Below are positions 52,060 to 61,048 of a stretch of DNA of 64,000 bases, one piece after another. The notes under the pieces were generated by a model. The model made no database searches. It had not been told where the DNA came from and saw only the letters and a program-made list of their open reading frames with translations. The stretch comes from Leclercia pneumoniae (GTDB lineage Bacteria > Pseudomonadota > Gammaproteobacteria > Enterobacterales > Enterobacteriaceae): the NCBI RefSeq assembly GCF_017348915.1, contig NZ_CP071383.1, forward strand, positions 4,092,001 through 4,156,000, read 5' to 3'. Numbering within the stretch: the stretch's first letter is position 1; each line of letters starts with the position of its first letter. The translations under genes were made by a program, and so were the position numbers.

Positions 52060-53012
52060 TGATTGAGATTAAACACCTGAAAACGCTCCAGGCGTTGCGG
52101 AACTGCGGCTCCCTGGCAGCGGCGGCGGCCACGCTGCACCAGACCCAGTCCGCCCTTTCTCACCAGTTCAGCGATCTGGAACAACGCCTTGGCTTTCGTC
52201 TGTTTGTGCGCAAGAGCCAGCCTCTGCGCTTTACCCCGCAGGGGGAGATTTTGCTCCAGCTGGCCAATCAGGTACTGCCGCAAATTGCCAGCGCCCTGCA
52301 AGCCTGTAACGAGCCGCAGCAGACCAAATTGCGTATCGCCATTGAGTGCCATAGCTGTATTCAGTGGTTGACGCCCGCGCTTGAGAACTTCCGCCAGAAA
52401 TGGCCGCAGGTTGAGATGGACTTTAAATCTGGCGTGACCTTTGATCCGCAGCCCTCGCTCCAGCAGGGCGAGCTGGATCTGGTGATGACCTCAGACATTC
52501 TGCCGCGCAGCGGTTTGCACTATTCGCCGATGTTTGATTTTGAAGTGCGTCTGGTGCTGGCGCCGGATCACCCTCTGGCCAGCAAAACGCGCATTACCCC
52601 GGAAGATCTGGCGACGGAAACCCTGTTGATCTATCCGGTGCAGCGCAGTCGCCTGGATATCTGGCGTCACTTCCTGCAGCCCGCGGGCATTAGCCCGCAG
52701 CTGAAAAGTGTGGATAACACTCTGTTGTTGATTCAGATGGTGGCGGCCAGCATGGGGATCGCCGCGCTGCCGCACTGGGTAGTGGAGAGTTTTGAACGCC
52801 AGGGTCTGGTGGTGACCAAAACCCTGGGCGATGGGCTGTGGAGCCGGCTGTACTCTGCCGTGCGCGATGGCGAGCAGCGTCAGCCGGTAACGGAGGCGTT
52901 TATTCGCTCAGCGCGGAACCACGCGTGCGACCATCTTCCGTTTGTACGGAGCGCGGAGCGACCCAACGCCGATGTACCCACAGCGAAGCCAGGATCACTG
53001 TTCCCCCAATAA
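52059..53012 (+). CDS. metR: MetR, LysR-type activator of methionine genes
   Basis: 317 residues, the E. coli length. N-terminal winged HTH (about 1-60, [29 protein letters not shown] region) and a periplasmic-binding-like effector domain that senses homocysteine. It activates metE, metH and glyA-type targets. The last 113 bp overlap the convergent yigM gene; both proteins keep their usual full length, so the overlap is real coding on both strands. Confidence 0.95.
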   Translation: MIEIKHLKTLQALRNCGSLAAAAATLHQTQSALSHQFSDLEQRLGFRLFVRKSQPLRFTPQGEILLQLANQVLPQIASALQACNEPQQTKLRIAIECHSCIQWLTPALENFRQKWPQVEMDFKSGVTFDPQPSLQQGELDLVMTSDILPRSGLHYSPMFDFEVRLVLAPDHPLASKTRITPEDLATETLLIYPVQRSRLDIWRHFLQPAGISPQLKSVDNTLLLIQMVAASMGIAALPHWVVESFERQGLVVTKTLGDGLWSRLYSAVRDGEQRQPVTEAFIRSARNHACDHLPFVRSAERPNADVPTAKPGSLFPQ

Positions 53013-53799
53013 CGAAGCTCGGCCAGTGGGGTTGTTCCTGCCAGATGGCCAGATTCACCAGCAGCCCTGCGGGCACATGCACGTTGTTCATAATGCCCAG
53101 CGTCCCGGCGTCGACCTGAGTTGCCCCATAGTTCCACATGAAGTAACCCAAACCGGAGGCCACCACACCCAGCCAGACCAGCACACCCCACTGTAGGGAG
53201 GTCGTTGGCAGTTTTTGCGGATTTCCCAACATAAACCACGCCGCCACCGCCACAATCGCCGCGCCCATATAAAACCAGGCAAACGCATTGTGCTGGGGCA
53301 TCGGACGCGTTTCCATCAGCCGTTTATAACCCACCATACCGATGGCAAAGCTAATATTTGCCAGCTGAACGAACATCAGTCCGGTCCAGAAATGATCGCT
53401 CACTTTGTCGTAGCGGATGATCGCCGCGCCCACTACCGCCAGCGCCGCGCTGAGCAGGTAGCCCCAGCGCAGACGGCGTTTACTGAGCAGATCGTAAATC
53501 AGCGTGATATAGAGCGGCGTTAGCACCGTAAAGAGCAGAAACTCCGACACCGACAGGTAGATATAGGCCCGAAAGCTAAAGAGGTACATGATGCCAAGCT
53601 GCATCGCCCCCACCAGCATGTACAGCAGAAGGGTTTGCAGCGACTGTCCGCGAGTGCGCAGAAACGGCAGGAACACTAGCGCAGCCAGTCCAACGCGCAT
53701 CAGCACAGAGAAATAGCTGTCAACTGACCCGGCAAGATATTCGCCGATCAGGCTAAACGAGAAGGCCCACAGAATAGTGGTGATGATGAGTAGCGCCAC
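52900..53799 (-). CDS. yigM: YigM (BioP), biotin transporter of the EamA/DMT family
   Basis: 299 residues, the E. coli length. Ten membrane helices in two EamA repeats, ending in a basic tail ([17 protein letters not shown]). In E. coli YigM/BioP is a high-affinity biotin importer. Its 3' end lies over the 3' end of metR (113 bp), so transcription of one is antisense to the other. A window that also holds birA thus carries both biotin uptake and biotin ligation, though far apart. Confidence 0.92.
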   Translation of the reverse strand: MALLIITTILWAFSFSLIGEYLAGSVDSYFSVLMRVGLAALVFLPFLRTRGQSLQTLLLYMLVGAMQLGIMYLFSFRAYIYLSVSEFLLFTVLTPLYITLIYDLLSKRRLRWGYLLSAALAVVGAAIIRYDKVSDHFWTGLMFVQLANISFAIGMVGYKRLMETRPMPQHNAFAWFYMGAAIVAVAAWFMLGNPQKLPTTSLQWGVLVWLGVVASGLGYFMWNYGATQVDAGTLGIMNNVHVPAGLLVNLAIWQEQPHWPSFVIGGTVILASLWVHRRWVAPRSVQTEDGRTRGSALSE

Positions 53800-53881
53800 A
53801 ATGCTTGTCTCTCAGAAAGAAGGACAGGCATTGTAGCGAACTCTTTAGTTGACAACTGAGCAATAAACAACCAAATGAAGA

Positions 53882-54682
53882 TTATTCAAGAAACAGTTTG
53901 CGCAGGTATTTCGGCACGGCGTTATCACCATTAGTGCCAATCACTTCCAGCTCCGGATGCAGATCTTTCAGGCGCTGATGAGCGTTGTCCATAATGCAGC
54001 CCTTCCCCGCCATGGAGAGCATTTCGGCGTCGTTCATGCCATCGCCAAAGGCGATGCAATCTTTCAGCTCAAAACCCAGACGTTTGGCGACCGCTTCCAG
54101 GGCATGACCTTTTGAGACGCCACCGGCCATGACTTCCAGGCAGGTCAGCGTGGAGAAGCTAACGTTGACGCGATCGCGCCAGCGCGCGTTGATGGCCTGC
54201 TCAAGCGGCAGCAGCGCCTCGTGGGTGTCACAGGTGAAGAAGACTTTGCTAATCCCTTCTGGCTCCAGTAGACCAGGCTCATAGAGGGAGTAGTTAAACA
54301 CCGCCTCTTTGAAGAAACGCATCTCGTCCGGGCGATGGCGGTTCATAAACCACTCATCATCGCGATAGACGTTAGTGATGATATCCGGGTTGTTATACAT
54401 CATGCCAAAGAGATCGACGGCAATGTCGCGATCCAGGTTGTGGGTGAAGATCAAATTACCATCGGTATCGTGAACACGCGCACCGTTGGAGGTGATCATA
54501 TAGGCTTTGATGTCGAGGTTATCGCGGATCTGCCCCACATCTACGTGGTGGCGACCGGTCGCGAAGACAAAGTTCACGCCACGCGCGGTCAGGAGTTTTA
54601 GGGTCTCTTTCGCGTAAGGCGATAAGGTGTGGTCGGGTGAGAGCAGCGTGCCGTCGAGATCAGACGCAACAACCTGGTACAT
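53882..54682 (-). CDS. yigL: YigL, HAD-family pyridoxal phosphate/sugar phosphatase
   Basis: 266 residues from the ATG at 54680-54682 (MYQVVASDLDGTLLSPDHT); the longer frame upstream overlaps pldB and is not used. HAD Cof-type fold: DLDGTLL (about 8-14, nucleophile Asp), VFATGRHH (about 41-48), conserved Lys in GGVSKGHAL (about 193) and FGDGMNDAEML (about 212-222). In E. coli it acts on PLP and on sugar phosphates and is raised by the sRNA SgrS through a site in the pldB-yigL transcript. It follows pldB by 25 bp. Confidence 0.93.
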   Translation of the reverse strand: MYQVVASDLDGTLLSPDHTLSPYAKETLKLLTARGVNFVFATGRHHVDVGQIRDNLDIKAYMITSNGARVHDTDGNLIFTHNLDRDIAVDLFGMMYNNPDIITNVYRDDEWFMNRHRPDEMRFFKEAVFNYSLYEPGLLEPEGISKVFFTCDTHEALLPLEQAINARWRDRVNVSFSTLTCLEVMAGGVSKGHALEAVAKRLGFELKDCIAFGDGMNDAEMLSMAGKGCIMDNAHQRLKDLHPELEVIGTNGDNAVPKYLRKLFLE

Positions 54683-54707
54683 AAGAAAATTTAACCTCTG
54701 GTGAATA

Positions 54708-55700
54708 TCAATTATGCCGGTCGAAAAAACCGACGATGGCGTTGAGCGCAACTGAGCGCATATCGTCCTTTTCGAAAAGGATCTCATGGTACGCGCCTTT
54801 TATGACCATCGGCTTACCCCCTTCACAAGGGTGACCGGCGGCGGCACGCAATTCACAAAAGCGGTCGTGCATGCGGTTATCGACCACACGCTCCTCTTCC
54901 GCCTGAATCAGGAGTGTTGGAGTCGCATCATCTGCGACCCCGGCCAGCACCTGCTCACCGGCCAGAATACCTTCCCGCACCCAGTGCCAGGTGGGGCCGC
55001 CGACGCGTAAACGCGGTTCGTCGGCATAAAAGCGTAAATTCCGGCGATAACGCTGGCGACTATGGGTCAAGACGTTAATGGCAAAAGGCAGCGCACGCCA
55101 ACGCCCGGTGCCTATGGCATAGCCCTCACGAATGCGCTGATGGCCCTCAGCCCAGTCGAGAATGTGGCGCACCATCCAGTCGGGTAAACGTATGATGATG
55201 CCAAACATCGGTGCCGTGAGCGCAATGGCATCGCACTGATGCACATGGCGTTGTAAAAAGAGCGTTGAGATGGCACCGCCCATGGAGTGAGCAAGGATAT
55301 AACGCTTGCGCCATGGGCCGGGCAGGACCTCCTGAGTCCAGAACGCGGCCAGATCCTCAACATAATCGCTGAAGTGATCAACATGCCCACGATGCGTATC
55401 GGACAGCATACGACCCGACAGCCCTTGCCCACGATGGTCGATAATTAAAACATCAAAACCCATGTGGAACAGGTCATAGGCCAGCTCGGCATATTTTACG
55501 TAGCTTTCGATACGGCCTGGACAGACAACGATAACGCGATCGTTTTTCTCATCCCGAAAACGCACAAAGCGCACGGGAATCTCATTCACACCCGTAAACT
55601 CATCTTCCTCACGCTGACGCCAGAAATCGGTCAGCGGCCCCATGGAGAAAGCAGCAAAAGTGTTTTCTCGAGTTTCCCAGTCCTTTTTCTGCTGAAACAT
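54708..55700 (-). CDS. pldB: PldB, lysophospholipase L2
   Basis: 330 residues from the ATG at 55698-55700 (MFQQKKDWETREN), the match to the E. coli start; about 10 residues shorter at the C-terminus. Alpha/beta hydrolase with nucleophile Ser in LAHSMGGAIS (about 139) and the triad His in KGAYHEILFE (about 310). It hydrolyses lysophospholipids at the inner membrane. Divergent from rhtB; forms a unit with yigL. Confidence 0.92.
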   Translation of the reverse strand: MFQQKKDWETRENTFAAFSMGPLTDFWRQREEDEFTGVNEIPVRFVRFRDEKNDRVIVVCPGRIESYVKYAELAYDLFHMGFDVLIIDHRGQGLSGRMLSDTHRGHVDHFSDYVEDLAAFWTQEVLPGPWRKRYILAHSMGGAISTLFLQRHVHQCDAIALTAPMFGIIIRLPDWMVRHILDWAEGHQRIREGYAIGTGRWRALPFAINVLTHSRQRYRRNLRFYADEPRLRVGGPTWHWVREGILAGEQVLAGVADDATPTLLIQAEEERVVDNRMHDRFCELRAAAGHPCEGGKPMVIKGAYHEILFEKDDMRSVALNAIVGFFDRHN

Positions 55701-55809
55701 CGGGTTTCCACCCCCGTAAGCCAAGGAATATCGTTTTTTCGCAGCAGCTCACAAAACGAGCCGACATTAGCGTATTGTGGCATAAAAACAGACATTCCGG
55801 GAGTTTCAA

Positions 55810-56430
55810 ATGACCTTCGAATGGTGGTTCGCCTACCTGCTCACTTCTATCATCCTCAGCCTTTCACCGGGTTCTGGCGCGATTAATACCATGACGACCT
55901 CTATCAGCCATGGCTATCGCGGTGCCGCGGCGTCTATTGCCGGTTTGCAGACCGGGCTGGGTATTCATATTCTGCTGGTCGGGATTGGTCTGGGTACGCT
56001 TTTCTCCCGCTCGGTACTGGCATTTGAAGTGTTGAAGTGGGCAGGTGCCGCCTACCTGATCTGGCTGGGTATTCAGCAGTGGCGCGCAGCCGGTTCGCTG
56101 GACTTAAACACGCTGGCGGTGAGCCAGAATCGTAGCCGCCTGTTTAAACGCGCGGTGTTTGTAAACCTGACTAACCCGAAGAGCATTGTGTTTCTCGCCG
56201 CCCTCTTCCCGCAATTCATCGTCCCTCATCAGCCACAGGTGATGCAGTATGTGGTGCTCGGTGCTACCACTATTATCGTCGATATCATTGTGATGATTGG
56301 TTATGCGACCCTGGCGCAGCGGATTGCCGCGTGGATTAAAGGGCCAAAACAGATGAAGGCCCTCAACAAAGTCTTCGGTTCACTGTTCGTGCTGGTGGGG
56401 GCGCTATTGGCCTCGGCACGGCATGCGTAA
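55810..56430 (+). CDS. rhtB: RhtB, homoserine/homoserine lactone exporter
   Basis: 206 residues, the E. coli length. LysE/RhtB superfamily, six membrane helices, with the family start [20 protein letters not shown] (about 10-29) and [18 protein letters not shown] (about 120-137). It exports homoserine, its lactone and threonine-like amino acids. In E. coli rhtC is its direct neighbour; here 6.4 kb of accessory DNA separates them. Confidence 0.95.
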   Translation: MTFEWWFAYLLTSIILSLSPGSGAINTMTTSISHGYRGAAASIAGLQTGLGIHILLVGIGLGTLFSRSVLAFEVLKWAGAAYLIWLGIQQWRAAGSLDLNTLAVSQNRSRLFKRAVFVNLTNPKSIVFLAALFPQFIVPHQPQVMQYVVLGATTIIVDIIVMIGYATLAQRIAAWIKGPKQMKALNKVFGSLFVLVGALLASARHA

Positions 56431-56453
56431 CGAGAATGTATTGTGTATGAAAT

Positions 56454-56472
56454 CCGGCGCACAGCGCGCCGG
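56454..56472 (+). terminator. Hairpin downstream of rhtB
   Basis: A perfect 7-bp GC-rich stem (CCGGCGC/GCGCCGG) with an ACAGC loop, 24 bases after rhtB. It is followed by A, not T. The remaining AT-rich DNA up to the IS1 (56473-56572) shows a GGAG but no gene. Confidence 0.5.
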
Positions 56473-56587
56473 AAAATAGCGAAAGAAGGAGAAGCAATAA
56501 AATACCGAGTGTGGCACGACGGTAAAGAGTATTTGCCAGAATAATATTTAAATAGAAAAGAATAAGTTTTAGGGTAATGACTCCAAC

Positions 56588-57091
56588 TTATTGATAGTGT
56601 TTTATGTTCAGATAATGCCCGATGACTTTGTCATGCAGCTCCACCGATTTTGAGAACGACAGCGACTTCCGTCCCAGCCGTGCCAGGTGCTGCCTCAGAT
56701 TCAGGTTATGCCGCTCAATTCGCTGCGTATATCGCTTGCTGATTACGTGCAGCTTTCCCTTCAGGCGGGATTCATACAGCGGCCAGCCATCCGTCATCCA
56801 TATCACCACGTCAAAGGGTGACAGCAGGCTCATAAGACGCCCCAGCGTCGCCATAGTGCGTTCACCGAATACGTGCGCAACAACCGTCTTCCGGAGCCTG
56901 TCATACGCGTAAAACAGCCAGCGCTGGAGCGATTTAGCCCCGACATAGCCCCACTGTTCGTCCATTTCCGCGCAGACGATGACGTCACTGCCCGGCTGTA
57001 TGCGCGAGGTTACCGACTGCGGCCTGAGTTTTTTAAGTGACGTAAAATCGTGTTGAGGCCAACGCCCATAATGCGGGCGGTTGCCCGGCAT
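56588..57091 (-). CDS. insB: IS1 InsB, transposase catalytic part
   Basis: 167 residues ([16 protein letters not shown]). DDE-type catalytic domain with [12 protein letters not shown] and the [14 protein letters not shown] region. In life it is mostly made as the InsAB' fusion by -1 frameshifting on the insA message. A few residues differ from the copy I remember (Arg5, KSLQRW, YDRLRK), so this is an allelic IS1 form; I did not decide which isoform. Full length, no stop. Confidence 0.95.
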
Positions 57092-57285
57092 CCAACGCCA
57101 TTCATGGCCATATCAATGATTTTCTGGTGCGTACCGGGTTGAGAAGCGGTGTAAGTGAACTGCAGTTGCCATGTTTTACGGCAGTGAGAGCAGAGATAGC
57201 GCTGATGTCCGGCGGTGCTTTTGCCGTTACGCACCACCCCGTCAGTAGCTGAACAGGAGGGACAGCTGATAGAAACAGAAGCCAC
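57010..57285 (-). CDS. insA: IS1 InsA, DNA-binding regulator / N-terminal transposase part
   Basis: 91 residues. Zinc-finger motif [10 protein letters not shown]...[10 protein letters not shown] (about 7-38) followed by a helix-turn-helix ([21 protein letters not shown]). It binds the IS1 ends and represses transposition. The slippery AAAAAAC on the minus strand (57028-57034) lies near its end and allows the -1 shift into insB' to make transposase. Confidence 0.95.
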
Positions 57286-57479
57286 TGGAGCACCTCAAAA
57301 ACACCATCATACACTAAATCAGTAAGTTGGCAGCATCACCCGGTCCCTTTAAGCAATATCACTTAGCTACGCCCAGCAATACACCCGAGCGGCGACCGCT
57401 TCTCAGGATGTGAAGCATTCACTTAATTCACTATTTCAATAACAAAATTTCAGATTTCATTTAATTGGCAGGAGCCATA

Positions 57480-60400
57480 ATGAATAAAATATATCGATTG
57501 ATCTGGAACCCAGCATTACGTACCTGGGTTGCCGTGAGCGAATTTGCAAAAGCGAATGGAAAAGGCAAATCCGGGCGCACGGGCTTAAGTGCAACTGCCG
57601 CTGGCCTTATCGGCGCGTTGACCCTTTCGTCGCTAGTAAGTACCAGCGCATACGCTGATGATCCCGTCACCACCAGTACTGACCCCGACTCGGTGACGAT
57701 TGGTACCAACGCAGAGACCGGCGATACCACCACTCTGGACGCGAATACCATCACCACAGGCAATACCAATGTTAACCAGCAGGAGCTGTCTAACGTCGCA
57801 GTTGGCGAAAGCGCTAAAGCGGCTATGGGCGGTATCGCGCTTGGCGATCACGCTGACGCAGATACCAGCACCTCGCAGACACCCGGCGGCAGTGTGGCAA
57901 TTGGCGCCTATGCTACGGCAAACAAAAGCGGCGGGGCGACGGCGATCGGCTTAGCCTCTGAAGCAGACGGACAAAACGCGGTCGCCTTTGGTGCTGGCGC
58001 GCACGCTAACCGTAGCGGCGATATCGCCATCGGCTACAGCTCCACTTCCGGCACCTATACCGGCACGCAGAACAGTAATGATCTCGAAGGAGAAAATATT
58101 TCGCTGGGTAACTGGTCAACCGCCTATGGTGGACAGGCCCTGGCGGTGGGTAACCATGCCGAAGCTACGGCAAAATCCAGCATGGCGCTGGGCATCGGTA
58201 GCCGGGCATACGGTGTAGAGTCGTTATCCATAGGGAGTGATTCAACCTCCTCGGGTAATAACTCTCTCGCAATTGGCAGTGACTCTACCGCAACCGGTGT
58301 GGATGCCCAGGCGATTGGCAACAGCGCAACTGCGTCTGGTGAAAGCTCGCTGGCCATTGGCAGCCACGCCAGTTCCAGCGACAAGCAAAGTTTCGCCGTA
58401 GGCTATAAAGCTCAGGCAACCAAAGCGGACACCGTTGCACTGGGGACCCAGGCCAAAGCACAGGGAGATAGAGCACTGTCGTTTGGCTACAACTCTTCCG
58501 CCACGAAAAACGATGCTATCGCGATGGGCTCAAACGCCAAAGCTCAGGGGATGTCTTCCCTGGCCTTTGGTACCAACGCGACCTCCGCAGATGATAACAG
58601 CGTAGCCCTGGGGTCCAGCTCTCTGACCGCAGCGGCCGTAGGGACGCAAGCTATCACTATCGATGGCAAAACCTACGCATTCGCGGGCACGGCGCCGCTC
58701 AGCACCGTCAGTATCGGTAAAAAAGATGCGGAACGGACACTGACCAACCTGGCCGCAGGCCGTATTAGCAAAACCAGCACCGATGCGATCAACGGCTCGC
58801 AGCTTTTTGCCGCCACACAAGCGACAGAAGCCCTCGCCAATGTCGCGGTTAAATACGACCTGAACCAGGACAGCACGGTTAATTACGATAGCATTACCCT
58901 TAACGGCGATACGTATGACAGTACCGACAACAGTGGCGGCACCACCATCACTAACATTGCTCGCGGGGTCGACGACAGCGATGCGGTGAATATGTCTCAG
59001 CTTAACGAGACCAACGCCGACGTGGCAGACGTCACCAACATCGTTAACAACATCGCGGGCGACACCAGCACGACCTACACCGACCTGAACGGTAAAGGTA
59101 TCCGCTATGCGCGGACCAACGAGAAAGGGCTGACCCAGGCCGATGCCTACGCGAAAGGTAAAGGCAGCTCCGCCGTCGGCTATAGCGCCACCGCCATAGG
59201 CGAAAACAGCCTTGCCCTCGGCTATAACGCCAAAGCCAACAATGCTAAAGACGTGGCGCTGGGTGCTGACTCACTCACCGCTGCGGCCGTTGCGACCACC
59301 GGCACGACCCTTCGCGGCGAAGCCTATACCTTCGCGGGCACAGCCCCTGCAAGCACCGTCAGTATTGGCAGCGTGGGTAAAGAGCGTACTCTCACCAATC
59401 TCGCTGCCGGACGCCTCAGCGCCACCAGCACCGATGCGGTGAACGGCTCTCAGCTGTATGCCACCAACCAGGCCATTGATGGGATATCCGGCGATATTTC
59501 CGATCTCAGCGATCTGGCGGTCAAATACGACACCAATCCGGACGGCACCATCAACTACAACCGCGTGTCCATGGGCGGCACCACCTATAACAGCACGACG
59601 AAAGCGGGCGGTACCACCCTCACTAATGTCGCTTACGGGGTGAATGACAGCGATGCGGTAAACGTACAGCAACTCAGAGACGCCACCAGCGATATGTATA
59701 ACAACGGGGTGAAGTATTTCCACGCTAACTCCACCAAAGCAGATTCCGTTGCCACCGGCACCGACTCCATTGCGGTAGGCCCGGCTGCGAAATCGGTGGG
59801 CGAAAGTTCGATTGCCATGGGTAACGCGGCCACGTCAACCGGCGCAGGCAGCATGGCGATGGGGCAGAACGCGCGGTCAACCGGCGAAAACAGCGTTGCC
59901 ATTGGCGCTGGCGCGGTCGCTAACAATAAGGGTGACGTGGCGCTGGGCGCAGGGGCCACCACGGAGCAAGCCGTGGGTACTCAGGGCGTAACCATTCGCG
60001 GCAACGACTATCAATTTGCCGGCACAACGCCGACTGGCACCGTCAGCGTAGGCAGCCTGGATAACGAACGCACCATCACCAACGTTGCAGCGGGCCGTAT
60101 CAGCGCCACCAGCACGGATGCCGTGAACGGCTCGCAGCTGTATGCCACAAATCAGGCGATCGAAGCCATCAACACCAATTTCTCCGGTCTGGATAACTCC
60201 GTGGTGAAATATGTGGTAAACGGCGATGGATCCATTGATTACAGCAAAATAGCGCTGGCGGGCGATACCTACGATCAATCCACTAAAACCGGCGGTACCA
60301 CCATTACTAACGTTGCGGCGGGCGTCAATGCCAGCGATGCCGTAAATAAGCAGCAGCTGGATGAAGTCAGCCTGAACGTGACCAACATTGCCGAGGGCAA

Positions 60401-60995
60401 GGACGGCATGTTCCAGGTGAATAACACCAGTAACCTGCCGAAGCCGAAACCGACGGGCCAAAATTCCATCGCTGGCGGCGCAGGCGCGGTGGCTGGCGCA
60501 ACAAACAGCATGGCCCTGGGTAACAGCGCGAAGGCTACCCACAGCAACGCCGTGGCGCTAGGAACAAACTCCGTTACCGATCGTGATAACAGCGTTTCCA
60601 TGGGATACGCGGGCGGCGAGCGTCAGATCACTCACGTGGCAGCCGGTACCGCAGCCACCGATGCCGTCAACGTGGGTCAGTTGAAACAGAGCATGGGCGA
60701 TTCTTACACCTATACCAATAACAAGTTTGGCGAACTGAAAGAGATGATTGCCGATCAGGACGACAAGCTGAGCGCGGGTATCGCCGGCGCGATGGCCATG
60801 GCGAGCTTGCCACAGCCTTATTCGCCAGGCGCCAGCATGTTCAGCATGGCGGGGGGAACCTATCAGGGCGAGTCTGCGATTGCGATGGGGGTATCAACCG
60901 TCTCTGACAATGGTAAATGGGTCACGAAGCTGTCTGGCTCCTCTAACAGCCAGGGCGATCTGGGTGGTTCTGTTGGTATTGGCTATCAGTGGTAA
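57480..60995 (+). CDS. YadA-like trimeric autotransporter adhesin
   Basis: 1171 residues from the ATG at 57480, with AGGAG 5 bases upstream. An extended signal peptide (ESPR: MNKIYRLIWNPALRTWVAVSE) ends near SAYADD. A left-handed YadA-head repeat region (about 100-375; NSVAIG/SSLAIGS-type 14-mers) follows. Then come three similar modules (about 381-510, 599-733 and 826-960), each with AGTAP..TVSIG, LTNLAAGR, TSTDAVNGSQLYATNQA and a TTITN...DAVN..QL end, separated by more head repeats. A last neck (DAVNVGQLKQS, about 1061-1071), a coiled-coil stalk and a four-strand YadA anchor (about 1100-1171, ending GYQW) close it. Surface adhesin of the SadA/UpaG/EhaG type, expected to bind matrix, surfaces or itself. 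Absent from this site in E. coli. Confidence 0.94.
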   Translation: MNKIYRLIWNPALRTWVAVSEFAKANGKGKSGRTGLSATAAGLIGALTLSSLVSTSAYADDPVTTSTDPDSVTIGTNAETGDTTTLDANTITTGNTNVNQQELSNVAVGESAKAAMGGIALGDHADADTSTSQTPGGSVAIGAYATANKSGGATAIGLASEADGQNAVAFGAGAHANRSGDIAIGYSSTSGTYTGTQNSNDLEGENISLGNWSTAYGGQALAVGNHAEATAKSSMALGIGSRAYGVESLSIGSDSTSSGNNSLAIGSDSTATGVDAQAIGNSATASGESSLAIGSHASSSDKQSFAVGYKAQATKADTVALGTQAKAQGDRALSFGYNSSATKNDAIAMGSNAKAQGMSSLAFGTNATSADDNSVALGSSSLTAAAVGTQAITIDGKTYAFAGTAPLSTVSIGKKDAERTLTNLAAGRISKTSTDAINGSQLFAATQATEALANVAVKYDLNQDSTVNYDSITLNGDTYDSTDNSGGTTITNIARGVDDSDAVNMSQLNETNADVADVTNIVNNIAGDTSTTYTDLNGKGIRYARTNEKGLTQADAYAKGKGSSAVGYSATAIGENSLALGYNAKANNAKDVALGADSLTAAAVATTGTTLRGEAYTFAGTAPASTVSIGSVGKERTLTNLAAGRLSATSTDAVNGSQLYATNQAIDGISGDISDLSDLAVKYDTNPDGTINYNRVSMGGTTYNSTTKAGGTTLTNVAYGVNDSDAVNVQQLRDATSDMYNNGVKYFHANSTKADSVATGTDSIAVGPAAKSVGESSIAMGNAATSTGAGSMAMGQNARSTGENSVAIGAGAVANNKGDVALGAGATTEQAVGTQGVTIRGNDYQFAGTTPTGTVSVGSLDNERTITNVAAGRISATSTDAVNGSQLYATNQAIEAINTNFSGLDNSVVKYVVNGDGSIDYSKIALAGDTYDQSTKTGGTTITNVAAGVNASDAVNKQQLDEVSLNVTNIAEGKDGMFQVNNTSNLPKPKPTGQNSIAGGAGAVAGATNSMALGNSAKATHSNAVALGTNSVTDRDNSVSMGYAGGERQITHVAAGTAATDAVNVGQLKQSMGDSYTYTNNKFGELKEMIADQDDKLSAGIAGAMAMASLPQPYSPGASMFSMAGGTYQGESAIAMGVSTVSDNGKWVTKLSGSSNSQGDLGGSVGIGYQW

Positions 60996-61013
60996 GTCTG
61001 AATTAACAAACAT

Positions 61014-61033
61014 CTCCGGCGAACACGCCGGAG
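61014..61033 (+). other. Intergenic hairpin between adhesin and lipoprotein genes
   Basis: Perfect 8-bp stem CTCCGGCG/CGCCGGAG with an AACA loop in a 53-bp gap. No T-run follows, so it probably sets message stability or partial termination rather than a stop between the genes. Confidence 0.55.
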
Positions 61034-61048
61034 AGTAAAAGAGAAATT

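Larger units (their letters stand above)
56573..57340 (-). mobile_element. IS1 insertion sequence, complete
   Basis: 768 bp, exactly the IS1 length. The terminal inverted repeats are present: GGTAATGACTCCAACTTATT at 56573 and, read from 57340 on the minus strand, GGTGATGCTGCCAACTTACT. insA and insB' read leftwards and are intact with the frameshift signal, so the element is probably active. The flanking 9 bp differ (AAGTTTTAG on the left, CGGTCCCTT on the right), so there is no target duplication, unlike a simple IS1 insertion. Confidence 0.97.

Noticed and set aside
57327..57355. Possible hybrid promoter: TTGGCA inside the IS1 end facing the adhesin
   Set aside because: The 17-bp-spaced -10 would be TAAGCA, only two matches to TATAAT. 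Too weak to call, though outward promoters from IS1 ends are known.
57800..60600. Regular short repeats that could be mistaken for a CRISPR array
   Set aside because: The repeats are coding, degenerate at the DNA level and fit the 14-residue YadA-head pattern; no cas genes are near.
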